Assembly: GCA_035345895.1 (NCBI GenBank)
Contig: DAORDI010000035.1
Span: 1-28,771, forward strand
Length of the DNA stretch: 28,771 bases
Reading direction: 5' to 3'
Source of the DNA: DAORDI01 sp035345895
Lineage (GTDB): Bacteria; Spirochaetota; Leptospiria; Leptospirales; Leptospiraceae
Positions 9,400 to 16,687 of the stretch are shown here, one piece after another; position 1 is the first letter of the stretch, and each line of letters begins with the position of its first letter. The notes beneath the pieces are model-generated. The model was not told the DNA's origin. It ran no database searches and worked only from the letters and a program-made list of their open reading frames with translations. A program made the position numbers and the translations under genes.

Positions 9400-10248
9400 T
9401 CAGTCCAGATTAAACTCTGCAATGTACCCATAATGATCGGAAACGAGTCCGTATTTTTTCCTTGTAAATATGAATTCAGCTTTTTCAGTTCTGAAAGGAT
9501 TTTTTTCTGATCGGAATATGTAATCAATCCTCCCATCCATTGGAGCGGCATGAATCATTGAAGAATGATCCTCAGAATGAGAATGTGTGTTTGCTTCCCG
9601 ATGAATTTCCAGATATGTATCTGAATATTTTGCATTTTCTGTCATGAAAAAATATCCTTCACTCATCAAGGGGCCTGAAACAGGATTTACATTGAAATCG
9701 CCGCAGACAAAAGAAAAGCCTCCCCTGAAACGGTTTTCAAAATGATGCACAAACTCATTCAGATTTCTGAGTTCTGTCATTGCACGTCCGTCCAGAGGAG
9801 ATGCTTTCCAGGAAACATGGACAGTAAATATATTTATTTTTATTCCGTTCAGAAGATACTGTGCTCCAAAGACTTTTCTGGAAAAAATATCCTCTCTGCT
9901 CACTGATTCGGAAATATATCTGCTTTCATGGCCGGTGCATTCATGGCAGGAAAGAAGTGCTATTCCTTCTTCGTAGACATCAAAACCATAATGTGCCCAG
10001 TCCCAGATGTAAGGATAGTTTTTTCCTGACTTTTCTCTGATCCTGTCCGAAATGATCTTTGATGTATTGTCTGTTCTGATGAATCTGTACTGATCGGCAT
10101 AGGGGCTGTTTCTGTTTTGAGCAGATTCCTGAAATGCAATAAAATCTGCTTCTTCTTTAATGACGGCATCCGCAATTAAAGACAGTTTTCTGTCCTGCTC
10201 ATTTTCCTGCCAGGAGTGAAGATTCAGTGTGAGTATCCTTATTTTCAT
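9400..10248 (-). CDS. Endonuclease/exonuclease/phosphatase (EEP, DNase I-like fold) family protein
   Basis: 282 residues that cover a whole EEP domain, with all catalytic positions recognisable: Asn9 in LTLNLH, Glu41 in AFQES, His144 in FTVHVS, Asp184 and Asn186 in CGDFNVNP, Asp242 in RIDYIF and His272 in VSDHYGY. EEP enzymes cut phosphodiester or phosphoester bonds in DNA, RNA, phosphoinositides or sphingomyelin, and the sequence does not say which substrate is used. There is no signal peptide, which argues against a secreted sphingomyelinase. The ATG overlaps the stop of the upstream Sel1 lipoprotein gene in an ATGA and is preceded by AAGGAATT, so the two are translationally coupled. Confidence 0.85.
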   Translation of the reverse strand: MKIRILTLNLHSWQENEQDRKLSLIADAVIKEEADFIAFQESAQNRNSPYADQYRFIRTDNTSKIISDRIREKSGKNYPYIWDWAHYGFDVYEEGIALLSCHECTGHESRYISESVSREDIFSRKVFGAQYLLNGIKINIFTVHVSWKASPLDGRAMTELRNLNEFVHHFENRFRGGFSFVCGDFNVNPVSGPLMSEGYFFMTENAKYSDTYLEIHREANTHSHSEDHSSMIHAAPMDGRIDYIFRSEKNPFRTEKAEFIFTRKKYGLVSDHYGYIAEFNLD

Positions 10249-10712
10249 AATTCCTTGCAGGCCATATCGAGTTTCAGATCGCAGGCTTTCCTTAGATATT
10301 TCTCGGCCTCTTTCGGATCTTTGGAAACTCCCATTCCTTTTTTATAAAACTTGCCGAGGTAAAAGCATCCGAAAGCTTCCTCTTTTTCGCAGGATATCTT
10401 ATAATATTCTGCCGCCTTTGATAAACTCTTTTCTGTTCCTCTGCCGTATTCATGCAGAATCGCCAGTTCCTTGCATCCGAGTCCATCTTCACCGGAACAA
10501 GCCTTCTCAAGAAATGTCTTTGCTTTTGAATAGTCTTTCCGGTACCCGTAAGTGCCAAATGCCATTCTGATCCCGACCTGAGTGCAGGATCTGAATTTTC
10601 CGGATTCGCATTCTGATTCAAGCACCTTTGAGTCTTTCATCAGATCATTTACTGCTTTTTTGCAGTGAAGGGAGAGCACTAGAACAGCAAAAATCATTAT
10701 CAGATTCTTCAT
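10245..10712 (-). CDS. Sel1-repeat (Hcp-like, Cys-rich) putative lipoprotein
   Basis: 155 residues from the ATG at 10712; a GTG at 10718 would add two. The N-terminus is a hydrophobic signal ending in VLSLHC, a plausible relaxed spirochaetal lipobox with Cys17 as the lipidated residue. The rest is about three Sel1-like repeats of about 36 residues, with the KAC...GC..L pattern of paired cysteines seen in Helicobacter Hcp proteins (for example FLEKACSG, GLGCKEL, EAFGCFYLGKFY, YLRKAC). Such solenoids usually bind other proteins, here probably in the periplasm or at a membrane surface. The partner is unknown. The start lacks a ribosome binding site but has a strong promoter placed as if for a leaderless message. 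The stop overlaps the start of the EEP gene. Confidence 0.8.
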   Translation of the reverse strand: MKNLIMIFAVLVLSLHCKKAVNDLMKDSKVLESECESGKFRSCTQVGIRMAFGTYGYRKDYSKAKTFLEKACSGEDGLGCKELAILHEYGRGTEKSLSKAAEYYKISCEKEEAFGCFYLGKFYKKGMGVSKDPKEAEKYLRKACDLKLDMACKEL

Positions 10713-10718
10713 TATCAC

Positions 10719-10747
10719 ATTTTATATGATATTGAAGGGAATGTCAA
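10719..10747 (-). promoter_or_regulatory. Strong promoter, placed for a leaderless transcript of the Sel1 lipoprotein gene
   Basis: On the minus strand a perfect TTGACA (10742-10747) is followed after exactly 17 bases by TAAAAT (10719-10724). The expected transcription start, about seven bases past the -10 box, falls on or next to the ATG at 10712. No Shine-Dalgarno-like sequence precedes that ATG. Confidence 0.55.
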
Positions 10748-11193
10748 TGCTTTTATCAGAGTTCCATTGAAATCATTATACAGAGATTTCCAGTCTGTTC
10801 TTGCAGCTTTTCGAAACAGAGAGCAGCTTTTTTCAAAGATCTGTTCAGCGTCAATTTTTCAATTTCGAGCAGTCGTGAAAAATTATCTCGGCACAAGCTG
10901 AGCATTTTCAGGTTCAGTATGCCTGCCGTAATTTGTCTGTGTAAGCAGCCTTGCTTTTATGCGGCTGCAAAATGAATCTATTCAGCTTTTATCTTCAGCA
11001 GCGGAGACATTTATTAACGGAGGGATATTCTTTCGGAGGCAGGCTTAAACATTTGCCTGCAGAGCATTATATTTTTTGAAGTTTTGCAGACTGCTAGGAC
11101 TCTCTGCGCATTATAAAATATCCTATTCACACAATCTGAGCGTTTATATAACGCACAGCCCGAGTATAAATCGGAATAATGACAGTATATTTT
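10748..11193. other. Gene-free stretch with several short hairpins
   Basis: I see no credible coding frame and no tRNA-like cloverleaf between the lipoprotein promoter and the acyltransferase stop. Three short inverted repeats stand out: 10887-10902 (CTCGGC/GCTGAG), 10946-10969 (GCAGCC...GGCTGC with an inner GC pair) and 11039-11060 (GCAGGC/GCCTGC with a 10-base loop). Only the first is followed by a T-rich tract, on the minus strand. The region could hold the 3' end of the acyltransferase transcript, a small RNA or a decayed gene. Confidence 0.5.
10877..10902 (-). terminator. Candidate intrinsic terminator for the GDPD-acyltransferase unit
   Basis: A six-pair stem (CTCGGC/GCTGAG, one G-T pair, four-base loop) is followed on the minus strand by ATAATTTTTC. 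It lies about 290 bases past the acyltransferase stop, which is far for a terminator, so the call is tentative. Confidence 0.3.
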
Positions 11194-11943
11194 TTATCCG
11201 GGATGATGGATTTTACTCAGCTCGCCGGCAATCAGTGCTCTTACTTTTTCTGCAATCTCTGCACTTTCCAGATGCTCAAATTCTGTGTACGGAATTTCGT
11301 CCAGCACCCGGATGAGTATATTGTGACGTCCGTTCAGTATCACCCCTTTCTTGGGAAGAGCATTCTGACTTCCTTCGATGACAATGGGGAGAATGGGACT
11401 TTTGGTTCTTTTTGCAAGTTCAAATGCCCCTGTCTTAAATTCCTTTACTTCATTTGTCGTTGATCTTGTGCCTTCAGGAAAAATATATACAGAGCTGCCC
11501 TGCCTGAGAGCCGCTTCCGCATCTTTCATCATCTGTGCATTTCCCTTTGTGCTTCCTCTGTTCAGACGGATATACCTGTTCAATGTCATATTCCATCCAA
11601 TAAGAGGAATCTTGAAATTTTCCGACTTGGAAACCCATTTAAAATGAAAGAAAAGCCTGTACACTGTAAATACATCTGTAGTGGAAAAATGATTTGATAC
11701 AGCGACATATACTCCGTCTTTCCGAATTTTTTCCCTGCCTTCTGTCTTTACGTTCCAGAGAGGATTGACCCAGGTATAAATACTTCCCCAAAAAGATGTG
11801 AACATATGCAGAATTTTCAGGTTTTTATCGAAAAGAAATGTAAGTCCTTTTATTACGGCTGCGACTGGAAAAAATAAGACAGATGTGAGGCCTACAATGC
11901 CGACCCAGTAAAATACGGAAAAAATATAATAGAATGCTTTCAT
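11194..11943 (-). CDS. PlsC-like 1-acyl-sn-glycerol-3-phosphate acyltransferase
   Basis: 249 residues from the ATG at 11943. The frame is open further upstream, but that part overlaps the GDPD-like gene. The ATG at 11943 starts a normal acyltransferase and has AAGGA six bases upstream. The N-terminus carries a hydrophobic region, as usual for PlsC. The signature motifs are VSNHFSTTDVF (NHx4D catalytic block), the FPEGTRS block and LPIVIEG. The family transfers an acyl chain to the sn-2 position of lysophosphatidic acid at the inner membrane; some members acylate other lysolipids. It lies 76 bp after the GDPD-like gene on the same strand, so a shared role in phospholipid turnover is likely. 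Confidence 0.85.
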   Translation of the reverse strand: MKAFYYIFSVFYWVGIVGLTSVLFFPVAAVIKGLTFLFDKNLKILHMFTSFWGSIYTWVNPLWNVKTEGREKIRKDGVYVAVSNHFSTTDVFTVYRLFFHFKWVSKSENFKIPLIGWNMTLNRYIRLNRGSTKGNAQMMKDAEAALRQGSSVYIFPEGTRSTTNEVKEFKTGAFELAKRTKSPILPIVIEGSQNALPKKGVILNGRHNILIRVLDEIPYTEFEHLESAEIAEKVRALIAGELSKIHHPG

Positions 11944-12019
11944 GAAATCCTTATCCAGACAAGAGTATTTCAACGGAACTGCAGAAGTCAACTTTTTTAT
12001 TCTGAGAAAACCGATCCGT

Positions 12020-12952
12020 TCACTCGTCATTGATATCAAAGATGATTCCTTTAAGAGGAAGTTTTTCTCCGTTTTCTCTGATGAATCTGTCCGGAAGCTT
12101 GGAAAACTCCATTCCGTATGAAGATACATAAAACTTAAGTCTGTTTCTTCTCTGTTCATTGATTTCCAGGAAAGTCCGGACAGGATCAGTGATGTATCTC
12201 GGATCAAACCAGATTCCGGTAAGCCACTCAGAACAGATTATTTTTGTCTTTTCTTCCGAGGTTAAAGGGATATAGAATAATGCTCTGGAAAGACTTTTTT
12301 TCAGGAACTGATCTGTTGTCGTGATCAGGTGATATTCATAAATTTCTTCGGAGAGTGCATAGGCCGAGTGGAGAGCCGCCAGACTGAAGGAAATGAATCC
12401 TACTGATTTTCTGATTTCTTCCTTTCTGTCAGGGTATACTGAAATGATTCTGCCCAGAACAGAAAAGATTTCTTCTATCAGCTTTTTTTCAGAGGTGCTG
12501 ACTGAATCCGGAAAGAAACTTCTTTTTTTGGGATGAAAAATCTTGGGGGAAAGTTTCAGTTCAATGAAGAGTTTTTTATCAGCGCTGAATCCGTTTTCAA
12601 TGAATCTGACCAGCAGTTTTTCAAAGCTGTTTTCGGAAAGCCAGGAAAGACACTCTCCTCCGATATTCTTCTTTATCTTGTCGTGAACGACATAGACCAT
12701 TCCGTCCGGACCCAGCCTGAGATCAAGCTCAAGAGCATTCAGCCTGTATTCTGTAAATGACTTTATCATAAGTTCACTTGTATTTCTGTAGTCTTTCAGA
12801 TATCTTTTTCTGTTTACATTCAAGGGGTAATGTCTGAAATTTCCAAGCCTGTGGCCGATCAGAAGAAAGTCCTTTTCCAGGACTGCGGCTTCTGCAAGTG
12901 ATTCTGCGGCAGATATTATTTTTTCAGGGTCAGGAGGAAAATAGAAGCTCAT
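12020..12952 (-). CDS. GDPD-like PLC-type phosphodiesterase
   Basis: 310 residues with a TIM-barrel phosphodiesterase pattern. IGHRLGN (His34, Arg35) replaces the usual HRG, followed by ALELDLRLGPDG (Glu75, Asp77), VVHD (His90, Asp91) and FIELKL (Glu131, Lys133). These are the catalytic and metal positions of glycerophosphodiester phosphodiesterases, which release glycerol-3-phosphate from glycerophosphodiesters. The C-terminal half is divergent, so the substrate could be another phosphodiester. No signal peptide is seen, so it is probably cytoplasmic. The ATG at 12952 has GGAGTG upstream. The gene starts a unit with the acyltransferase gene, consistent with recycling of phospholipid head groups. 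Confidence 0.75.
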   Translation of the reverse strand: MSFYFPPDPEKIISAAESLAEAAVLEKDFLLIGHRLGNFRHYPLNVNRKRYLKDYRNTSELMIKSFTEYRLNALELDLRLGPDGMVYVVHDKIKKNIGGECLSWLSENSFEKLLVRFIENGFSADKKLFIELKLSPKIFHPKKRSFFPDSVSTSEKKLIEEIFSVLGRIISVYPDRKEEIRKSVGFISFSLAALHSAYALSEEIYEYHLITTTDQFLKKSLSRALFYIPLTSEEKTKIICSEWLTGIWFDPRYITDPVRTFLEINEQRRNRLKFYVSSYGMEFSKLPDRFIRENGEKLPLKGIIFDINDE

Positions 12953-13056
12953 AGGGTTTTCACTCCTGCTCCATTCGGGTCTGTCTTGTTCATAGGTTCA
13001 GAATAGAAGACTCCTGTTACGCTGTGATTACAGTCGGATAAAGATTGTTCATTTCG

Positions 13057-13070
13057 TTTTTCCGGAAAAA
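13057..13070. repeat. 14-bp perfect palindrome in a divergent promoter region
   Basis: TTTTTCCGGAAAAA is identical to its reverse complement. It lies in the 166-bp region between the divergent GDPD-like gene and the small membrane protein gene. The Ts precede and the As follow the core on either strand, so it is not an intrinsic terminator. A dimeric repressor site is possible. Confidence 0.4.
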
Positions 13071-13118
13071 AACGCATCTGTATTGAAAAATCTGCGGCCT
13101 GCGTCTGTACTGTCTTTC

Positions 13119-13439
13119 ATGAAGGTTTTTAGCGAATTGAATAAAATCAGGCTGGGCGGACTGCTGATTATGCTCATAGGCATTCTGGGAAATGTCTACA
13201 ACTGGGTTCAGGTAATGAATGCAGGTCAGTTCTTTGAGAAGGCAAGCATTCTTTTTCCTTTCTTTGCATTTTTGGGGCTTTCGGTTATTATTTATCCGAT
13301 GACAAAAGAAGAAAGAATTTCCAGATTCGGTTCAGATCAGATTCCTTTGAGAGGTCTTCCTGCAGGGCAGAAAATACTTGCAGGGGTCGGACTTCTGATC
13401 GGCATAATCCAATGGCTCTGGCTTGAAGGACTGCCTTGA
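13119..13439 (+). CDS. Small three-helix membrane protein of unknown function
   Basis: 106 residues from the ATG at 13119, starting MKVFSELNKIRLGG. An in-frame TTG at 13083 would add 12 residues. Neither start has a clear ribosome binding site, so I prefer the ATG. Three hydrophobic segments are visible: GGLLIMLIGILGNVYNWVQV, a middle one around FPFFAFLGLSVIIYPM, and a C-terminal one around ILAGVGLLIGIIQWLWL. Between the last two is a polar loop starting TKEERISRFG. I do not recognise a characterised family. It precedes the exported-protein gene by 37 bp on the same strand, so the two may be co-transcribed. Confidence 0.65.
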   Translation: MKVFSELNKIRLGGLLIMLIGILGNVYNWVQVMNAGQFFEKASILFPFFAFLGLSVIIYPMTKEERISRFGSDQIPLRGLPAGQKILAGVGLLIGIIQWLWLEGLP

Positions 13440-13476
13440 TTTTTTATATGAACAGCAAATGCATCAGGCTGCATAA

Positions 13477-14319
13477 ATGAAGATATTCCTGTTTATGATA
13501 ATTTCAGCAGCTTCTGTTTATTCCGAAGATGCAGATCTTCTCAATAAATCTTTCAGCAGTTCTGTTCTGTCCGGCGACCTTAAGTTCTATGAGGATCTGA
13601 AGGAAAAGAATTTTCCTCTGAATGAGGAAAATAAAAAAAACTTCAGCAGGATTTCTGCAGAAACCTGTTTTGAAAAAGGATACAAGGAAGATATTTATGT
13701 ATGGAAAACCTCGCCTGTCTATCTGAACTGCCTGAAGAGCCTGAAAGGAGTCTGGAGCATTTCAGAACCAAAGAATCGTAAACTGATGACTTCTGTCTTC
13801 GTAAGTTTTCTGACCCATCCGGGACATCCTGAATATGATGAATTCTTCAAAGACAGAAATCTTATGCAGACATATAAAGAACACAGAGAGGAACTTAGAA
13901 AATCGGAATTCGAAAATGATTCAGAAAGCTTCATATCCGGAATGTTCGATTTTTTTCTGGATAAGGCAGAGATACTGGAGAATCTTTTCGCAGGAAATGA
14001 AGTGTATTTTAAGTCAGCTGAAGAAAATCCTCTGAATGAAAAAATGCAGGAAATAATAGATTCGTACTGCAATTCCCCTAAGTATTTCAATGAATGTCTG
14101 AAGTCGCTCCACGGAGGAATGCTGAATGAAAGGGATGAATTGAGGAAATCTTTTTATTCCGCCTCCGTAAATATGATTCTTTCAGGAAGATTTTATCAGG
14201 AAAGGAAAATTCCGGAATGGTTTACGGAAAGGATTAATTCCATCGAGGAAAAGAATAAACTGAATATTCTTCATCTGAACAGTCTGAAAAAGGTGCTGAG
14301 AAAAAGGACGCACTATTAG
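13477..14319 (+). CDS. Exported protein of unknown function with an internal Cys motif repeat
   Basis: 280 residues with a clear signal peptide, MKIFLFMIISAASVYS, and probable cleavage just before EDAD. The mature part is hydrophilic, mainly helical and rich in Lys and Glu. Two segments share a motif: SPVYLNCLKSL at residues 79-89 and SPKYFNECLKSL at 200-211. Each follows another Cys (Cys64 and Cys198), suggesting an internal duplication with a possible disulphide in each unit. I recognise no known domain. The ribosome binding site is weak. Its stop lies 6 bp from the stop of the convergent phosphatase gene. Confidence 0.7.
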   Translation: MKIFLFMIISAASVYSEDADLLNKSFSSSVLSGDLKFYEDLKEKNFPLNEENKKNFSRISAETCFEKGYKEDIYVWKTSPVYLNCLKSLKGVWSISEPKNRKLMTSVFVSFLTHPGHPEYDEFFKDRNLMQTYKEHREELRKSEFENDSESFISGMFDFFLDKAEILENLFAGNEVYFKSAEENPLNEKMQEIIDSYCNSPKYFNECLKSLHGGMLNERDELRKSFYSASVNMILSGRFYQERKIPEWFTERINSIEEKNKLNILHLNSLKKVLRKRTHY

Positions 14320-14325
14320 ACTTTC

Positions 14326-15642
14326 TTAGCCTTGGATTCCTATGATGGTAATGTCATCCTGAATAGGTGCGGAATTCAGAAATTTCTCAAGGTCTTTCTC
14401 TATAAGGCGGACTGCTGTGTCAAAGTCTTCTCTCAGATTCTCCTTAAGTATGGAAAAAATTCTTGCCTCTCCGTATTCTTCATTGTGAAGATTGAATTCT
14501 TCGAAAAGCCCGTCAGTAAAAAGAAGTACCCTGTTTCCTGGGCGAAAGTCCAGAGTCTTTTCTTCATACACCTGACTGCTTAAGACACCTACAAGCTTCC
14601 CTGTTTTGGGCAGGGCAGTCACTGAATCTGAACTCATAAAATACTGATCCGGATGACCCGCTGATGCATAGATGAGTCTCTGTTTTTCCAAGTCAATGTC
14701 TGCGGCAATGCATGAGAAAAAAAGACTCAATGAACTGTACTTCTGATGAATAATGTCATTCATTGTGCCGAGAAGCGCTGCAGGAGATTCTGATTCTGTC
14801 TTGATTCCCTCCAGCTCACTCTTGATCAGCATTGTGACAAGAGCCGCCTCCACTCCGTGTCCGGTTGCATCAGCCAGAAATATCCTGATTCTGCCCTGAC
14901 CGAGATTCAGAATGTCAAAAAGATCTCCTCCTACTTCCGCCATAGGTCTGTAGATTGAACGTATTTTCAGTGAATCATAAGTAAACATATCATTTGGAAG
15001 AAGCTTCTTCTGTATTCTTTTGGCAAACTGAAGCTCCTTCTGAATCGTGGTCAGAAGTTTTTCCGACTTTTCTCTTTCCTTCTCTGCTTTTTCCGCCAGA
15101 TCCCTGCTCTTCATTACAAAACTGTGAATGATGGAATGCACTGTGAAAAGACCGATGAATACCCAGACAGAAGCAATCAGAAGAGAAGTCAGTGTTATGC
15201 GGGTAGTGCTGTCAGCGAATACATTGACATTGGATATAATGCTGAAATATACAAGAAGACCGCTCACGAAATACTGAAGAAAGCAGAGAACTGCAATGGA
15301 AAGTCCGAAAGTTTTCCTTGCCTGCACTGAGGAGACTGCCGTAATCATAAAATATCCTACGTTAAGATAGGAGTGAATGTTTCCAGTCATAAGTATGATT
15401 ATTGTAGCGGCACTTATGTCTATGAAGGCCGGAATGTATCCTGAATTCCTGTATTTTCTCTCTTTGAAAATATCTGTCTCGATCAGGAACATCCAGAGAA
15501 TTGAAAAAAACAGGTGAAGTGTTCCTCCCCAAATGAGAACAGGATCAAAAACTTTCATCAGGATGATGAGAGTCAGGTCAAATCCTGAGATGAATATTCT
15601 GGCTGAATTCACCGCTCTGTATTTTTCATAATTCTCTGCCAT
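14326..15642 (-). CDS. RsbU-type membrane PP2C Ser/Thr phosphatase
   Basis: 438 residues. About six hydrophobic segments fill residues 15-175, followed by a coiled-coil linker and the typical RsbU lead-in QKELQFAKRIQKKLLP (201-216). The SpoIIE/PP2C domain is canonical: EVGGD with Asp240, DATGHG with Asp258, ASAGHP (326-331), TDGLFEE with Asp377 and QDDITII with Asp429/430. It should dephosphorylate a Ser/Thr phosphoprotein, classically an anti-sigma-factor antagonist, in response to a membrane signal. Unlike the phosphatases at 1660 and 22056, its DxxGHG motif is standard and there is no TPR tail, so it belongs to a different subfamily. No ribosome binding site precedes the ATG. A TATTAT ends four bases upstream, with TTGCAG 18 bases before it, which again could allow a leaderless message. 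It is divergent from the polymerase cassette. Confidence 0.9.
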   Translation of the reverse strand: MAENYEKYRAVNSARIFISGFDLTLIILMKVFDPVLIWGGTLHLFFSILWMFLIETDIFKERKYRNSGYIPAFIDISAATIIILMTGNIHSYLNVGYFMITAVSSVQARKTFGLSIAVLCFLQYFVSGLLVYFSIISNVNVFADSTTRITLTSLLIASVWVFIGLFTVHSIIHSFVMKSRDLAEKAEKEREKSEKLLTTIQKELQFAKRIQKKLLPNDMFTYDSLKIRSIYRPMAEVGGDLFDILNLGQGRIRIFLADATGHGVEAALVTMLIKSELEGIKTESESPAALLGTMNDIIHQKYSSLSLFFSCIAADIDLEKQRLIYASAGHPDQYFMSSDSVTALPKTGKLVGVLSSQVYEEKTLDFRPGNRVLLFTDGLFEEFNLHNEEYGEARIFSILKENLREDFDTAVRLIEKDLEKFLNSAPIQDDITIIGIQG

Positions 15643-15696
15643 AGGGATAATATGTAATTTAATTATGCATCTGCAAGCACTAAAATCCTTCAGTGT

Positions 15697-15715
15697 TCCG
15701 AATTTTTATCCGAAT
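15697..15715. repeat. Direct repeat TCCGAAT in the divergent promoter region
   Basis: TCCGAAT occurs at 15697-15703 and again at 15709-15715, a 12-base period. It lies between the RsbU-type phosphatase gene and the polymerase cassette, upstream of the likely cassette promoter. It may be an operator, but seven bases twice in an AT-rich region could be chance. Confidence 0.3.
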
Positions 15716-15733
15716 AAATTAATTTCCCGGATT

Positions 15734-15763
15734 TTGAAAATATACTATACAAATATTTACATT
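15734..15763 (+). promoter_or_regulatory. Possible promoter of the polymerase cassette
   Basis: TTGAAA (15734-15739) and TACATT (15758-15763) are separated by 18 bases and sit just upstream of the first cassette gene at 15780. An alternative -10, TATACT (15741-15746), lacks a good -35. I see no LexA-type site here. Confidence 0.35.
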
Positions 15764-15779
15764 AATAAAGAAAAGTCCT

Positions 15780-16382
15780 ATGAGGCGTGAACATCAGAAT
15801 TCTCTTGAAGTAAGGAAAAGAGGAGAGGTCTACAGCTGGGACAGAAAAGGACTTCTTTTTCTTAAAGGAAAGGAAGGATTCGGAATCGCGCATATCCTGT
15901 GTGCAGAACTTCTCAGAAGAGGCACAGGCATATTCATCATAGACTGTGCGATCAGATTCAATGTATTCAGGGTTGCTGATTTTTTTGAAGAAATCGGCGA
16001 AGATCCTGAATTTTATCTGCACAGGATTATCGTGCAGAGAGCATTTACGCCATACCAGATTCTGGATTCTGCCGTACAGGCGGAAAACAGAAAAAATGAA
16101 AATCTGATCCATATATTTCTGGCTCCGTTCAAACAGTTTTTTGACGGTGATGTAAAAAAAGACGAAGCAGGATTTCTTCTGAAGAAGCTGATTATTAAAT
16201 ATTCTGTAATTAAAAATAAAGGAATTCCGATTGTAATTGCGGAGAAGGAAAACTATCCTTCTTCTCTTTTCAGTGAAGCAATGTCCGAACTGGAAAAATG
16301 TGCAGATATGGAATGGCAGTTTTCCGCGCCGCGAAATTCTCCGGATGAACTCTCAGAAAAACAGTCTCTGTTTCAGACATAA
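15780..16382 (+). CDS. RecA/ImuA-like protein with degenerate P-loop
   Basis: 200 residues. The layout resembles small RecA-fold proteins found next to bacterial repair polymerases: a strand running into the P-loop position (LLFLKGKEGFGIAHIL), a second strand IFIIDCAIRFN, then DPEFYLHRIIVQRAFTPYQI, and a hydrophobic strand IHIFLAPFKQFFDGDV at the Walker B position. The P-loop reads GKEGFGIA where GxxxxGK(T/S) would be expected. The catalytic Lys and the following Thr/Ser are missing, so ATP binding is doubtful. Like ImuA, it may act as a RecA-like adaptor for a polymerase rather than as an ATPase. It is first in the cassette and is followed after 14 bases by the small gene. Family assignment is by remembered pattern only. 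Confidence 0.6.
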   Translation: MRREHQNSLEVRKRGEVYSWDRKGLLFLKGKEGFGIAHILCAELLRRGTGIFIIDCAIRFNVFRVADFFEEIGEDPEFYLHRIIVQRAFTPYQILDSAVQAENRKNENLIHIFLAPFKQFFDGDVKKDEAGFLLKKLIIKYSVIKNKGIPIVIAEKENYPSSLFSEAMSELEKCADMEWQFSAPRNSPDELSEKQSLFQT

Positions 16383-16396
16383 AAGAGGGATAAGAA

Positions 16397-16687
16397 ATGG
16401 GAAGAACAATAAGCGCTTACAGCGGTCAGATGGACAATGTAATGAAGAGACTGAATAATTTCAGAAGAGGTCTCAGGAAAGAAGATCAGGAAGCTTTTGA
16501 CTTTCTGATGAGGGCAGCCAGACTGCAGGTGCAGTCAGGAGTCATGGCATCAAACCCCAATCCCCTGGACTCAATGATTCTTTCTGCACTTGTGAGTCTG
16601 AAAAGAGAAAACCTTCAGCTGAAAAAGGATCTGGATTTAATAAAAGAATCTCTCGGGAAATTTCAGAATGAAAGGCCGTCTGTTTGA
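16397..16687 (+). CDS. Small conserved helical protein of the polymerase cassette
   Basis: 96 residues, highly charged and helical. It begins MGRTISAYSGQMDNVMKRLN, continues with FRRGLRKEDQEAFDFLM, and ends in a Leu-rich coiled-coil-like stretch (about 62-90). I recall short proteins beginning MGRT, with a similar RxLRxEDxEAFxxL core, from other bacteria and archaea, but know no function. A good ribosome binding site, AGAGGG (16385-16390), precedes the ATG. The last 20 bases overlap the start of the DNA polymerase gene, so the two are probably translationally coupled and their products may interact. Confidence 0.75.
   Translation: MGRTISAYSGQMDNVMKRLNNFRRGLRKEDQEAFDFLMRAARLQVQSGVMASNPNPLDSMILSALVSLKRENLQLKKDLDLIKESLGKFQNERPSV

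Noticed and set aside
11944..12207. In-frame extension of the acyltransferase to 337 residues
   Set aside because: It overlaps the GDPD-like gene, adds a low-complexity sequence not found in PlsC proteins, and the ATG at 11943 has its own ribosome binding site.
15733..15753. TTTG...CAAA as a Leptospira LexA box upstream of the cassette
   Set aside because: The half-sites are 13 bases apart, whereas the LexA box I recall has 5; the match is not acceptable.
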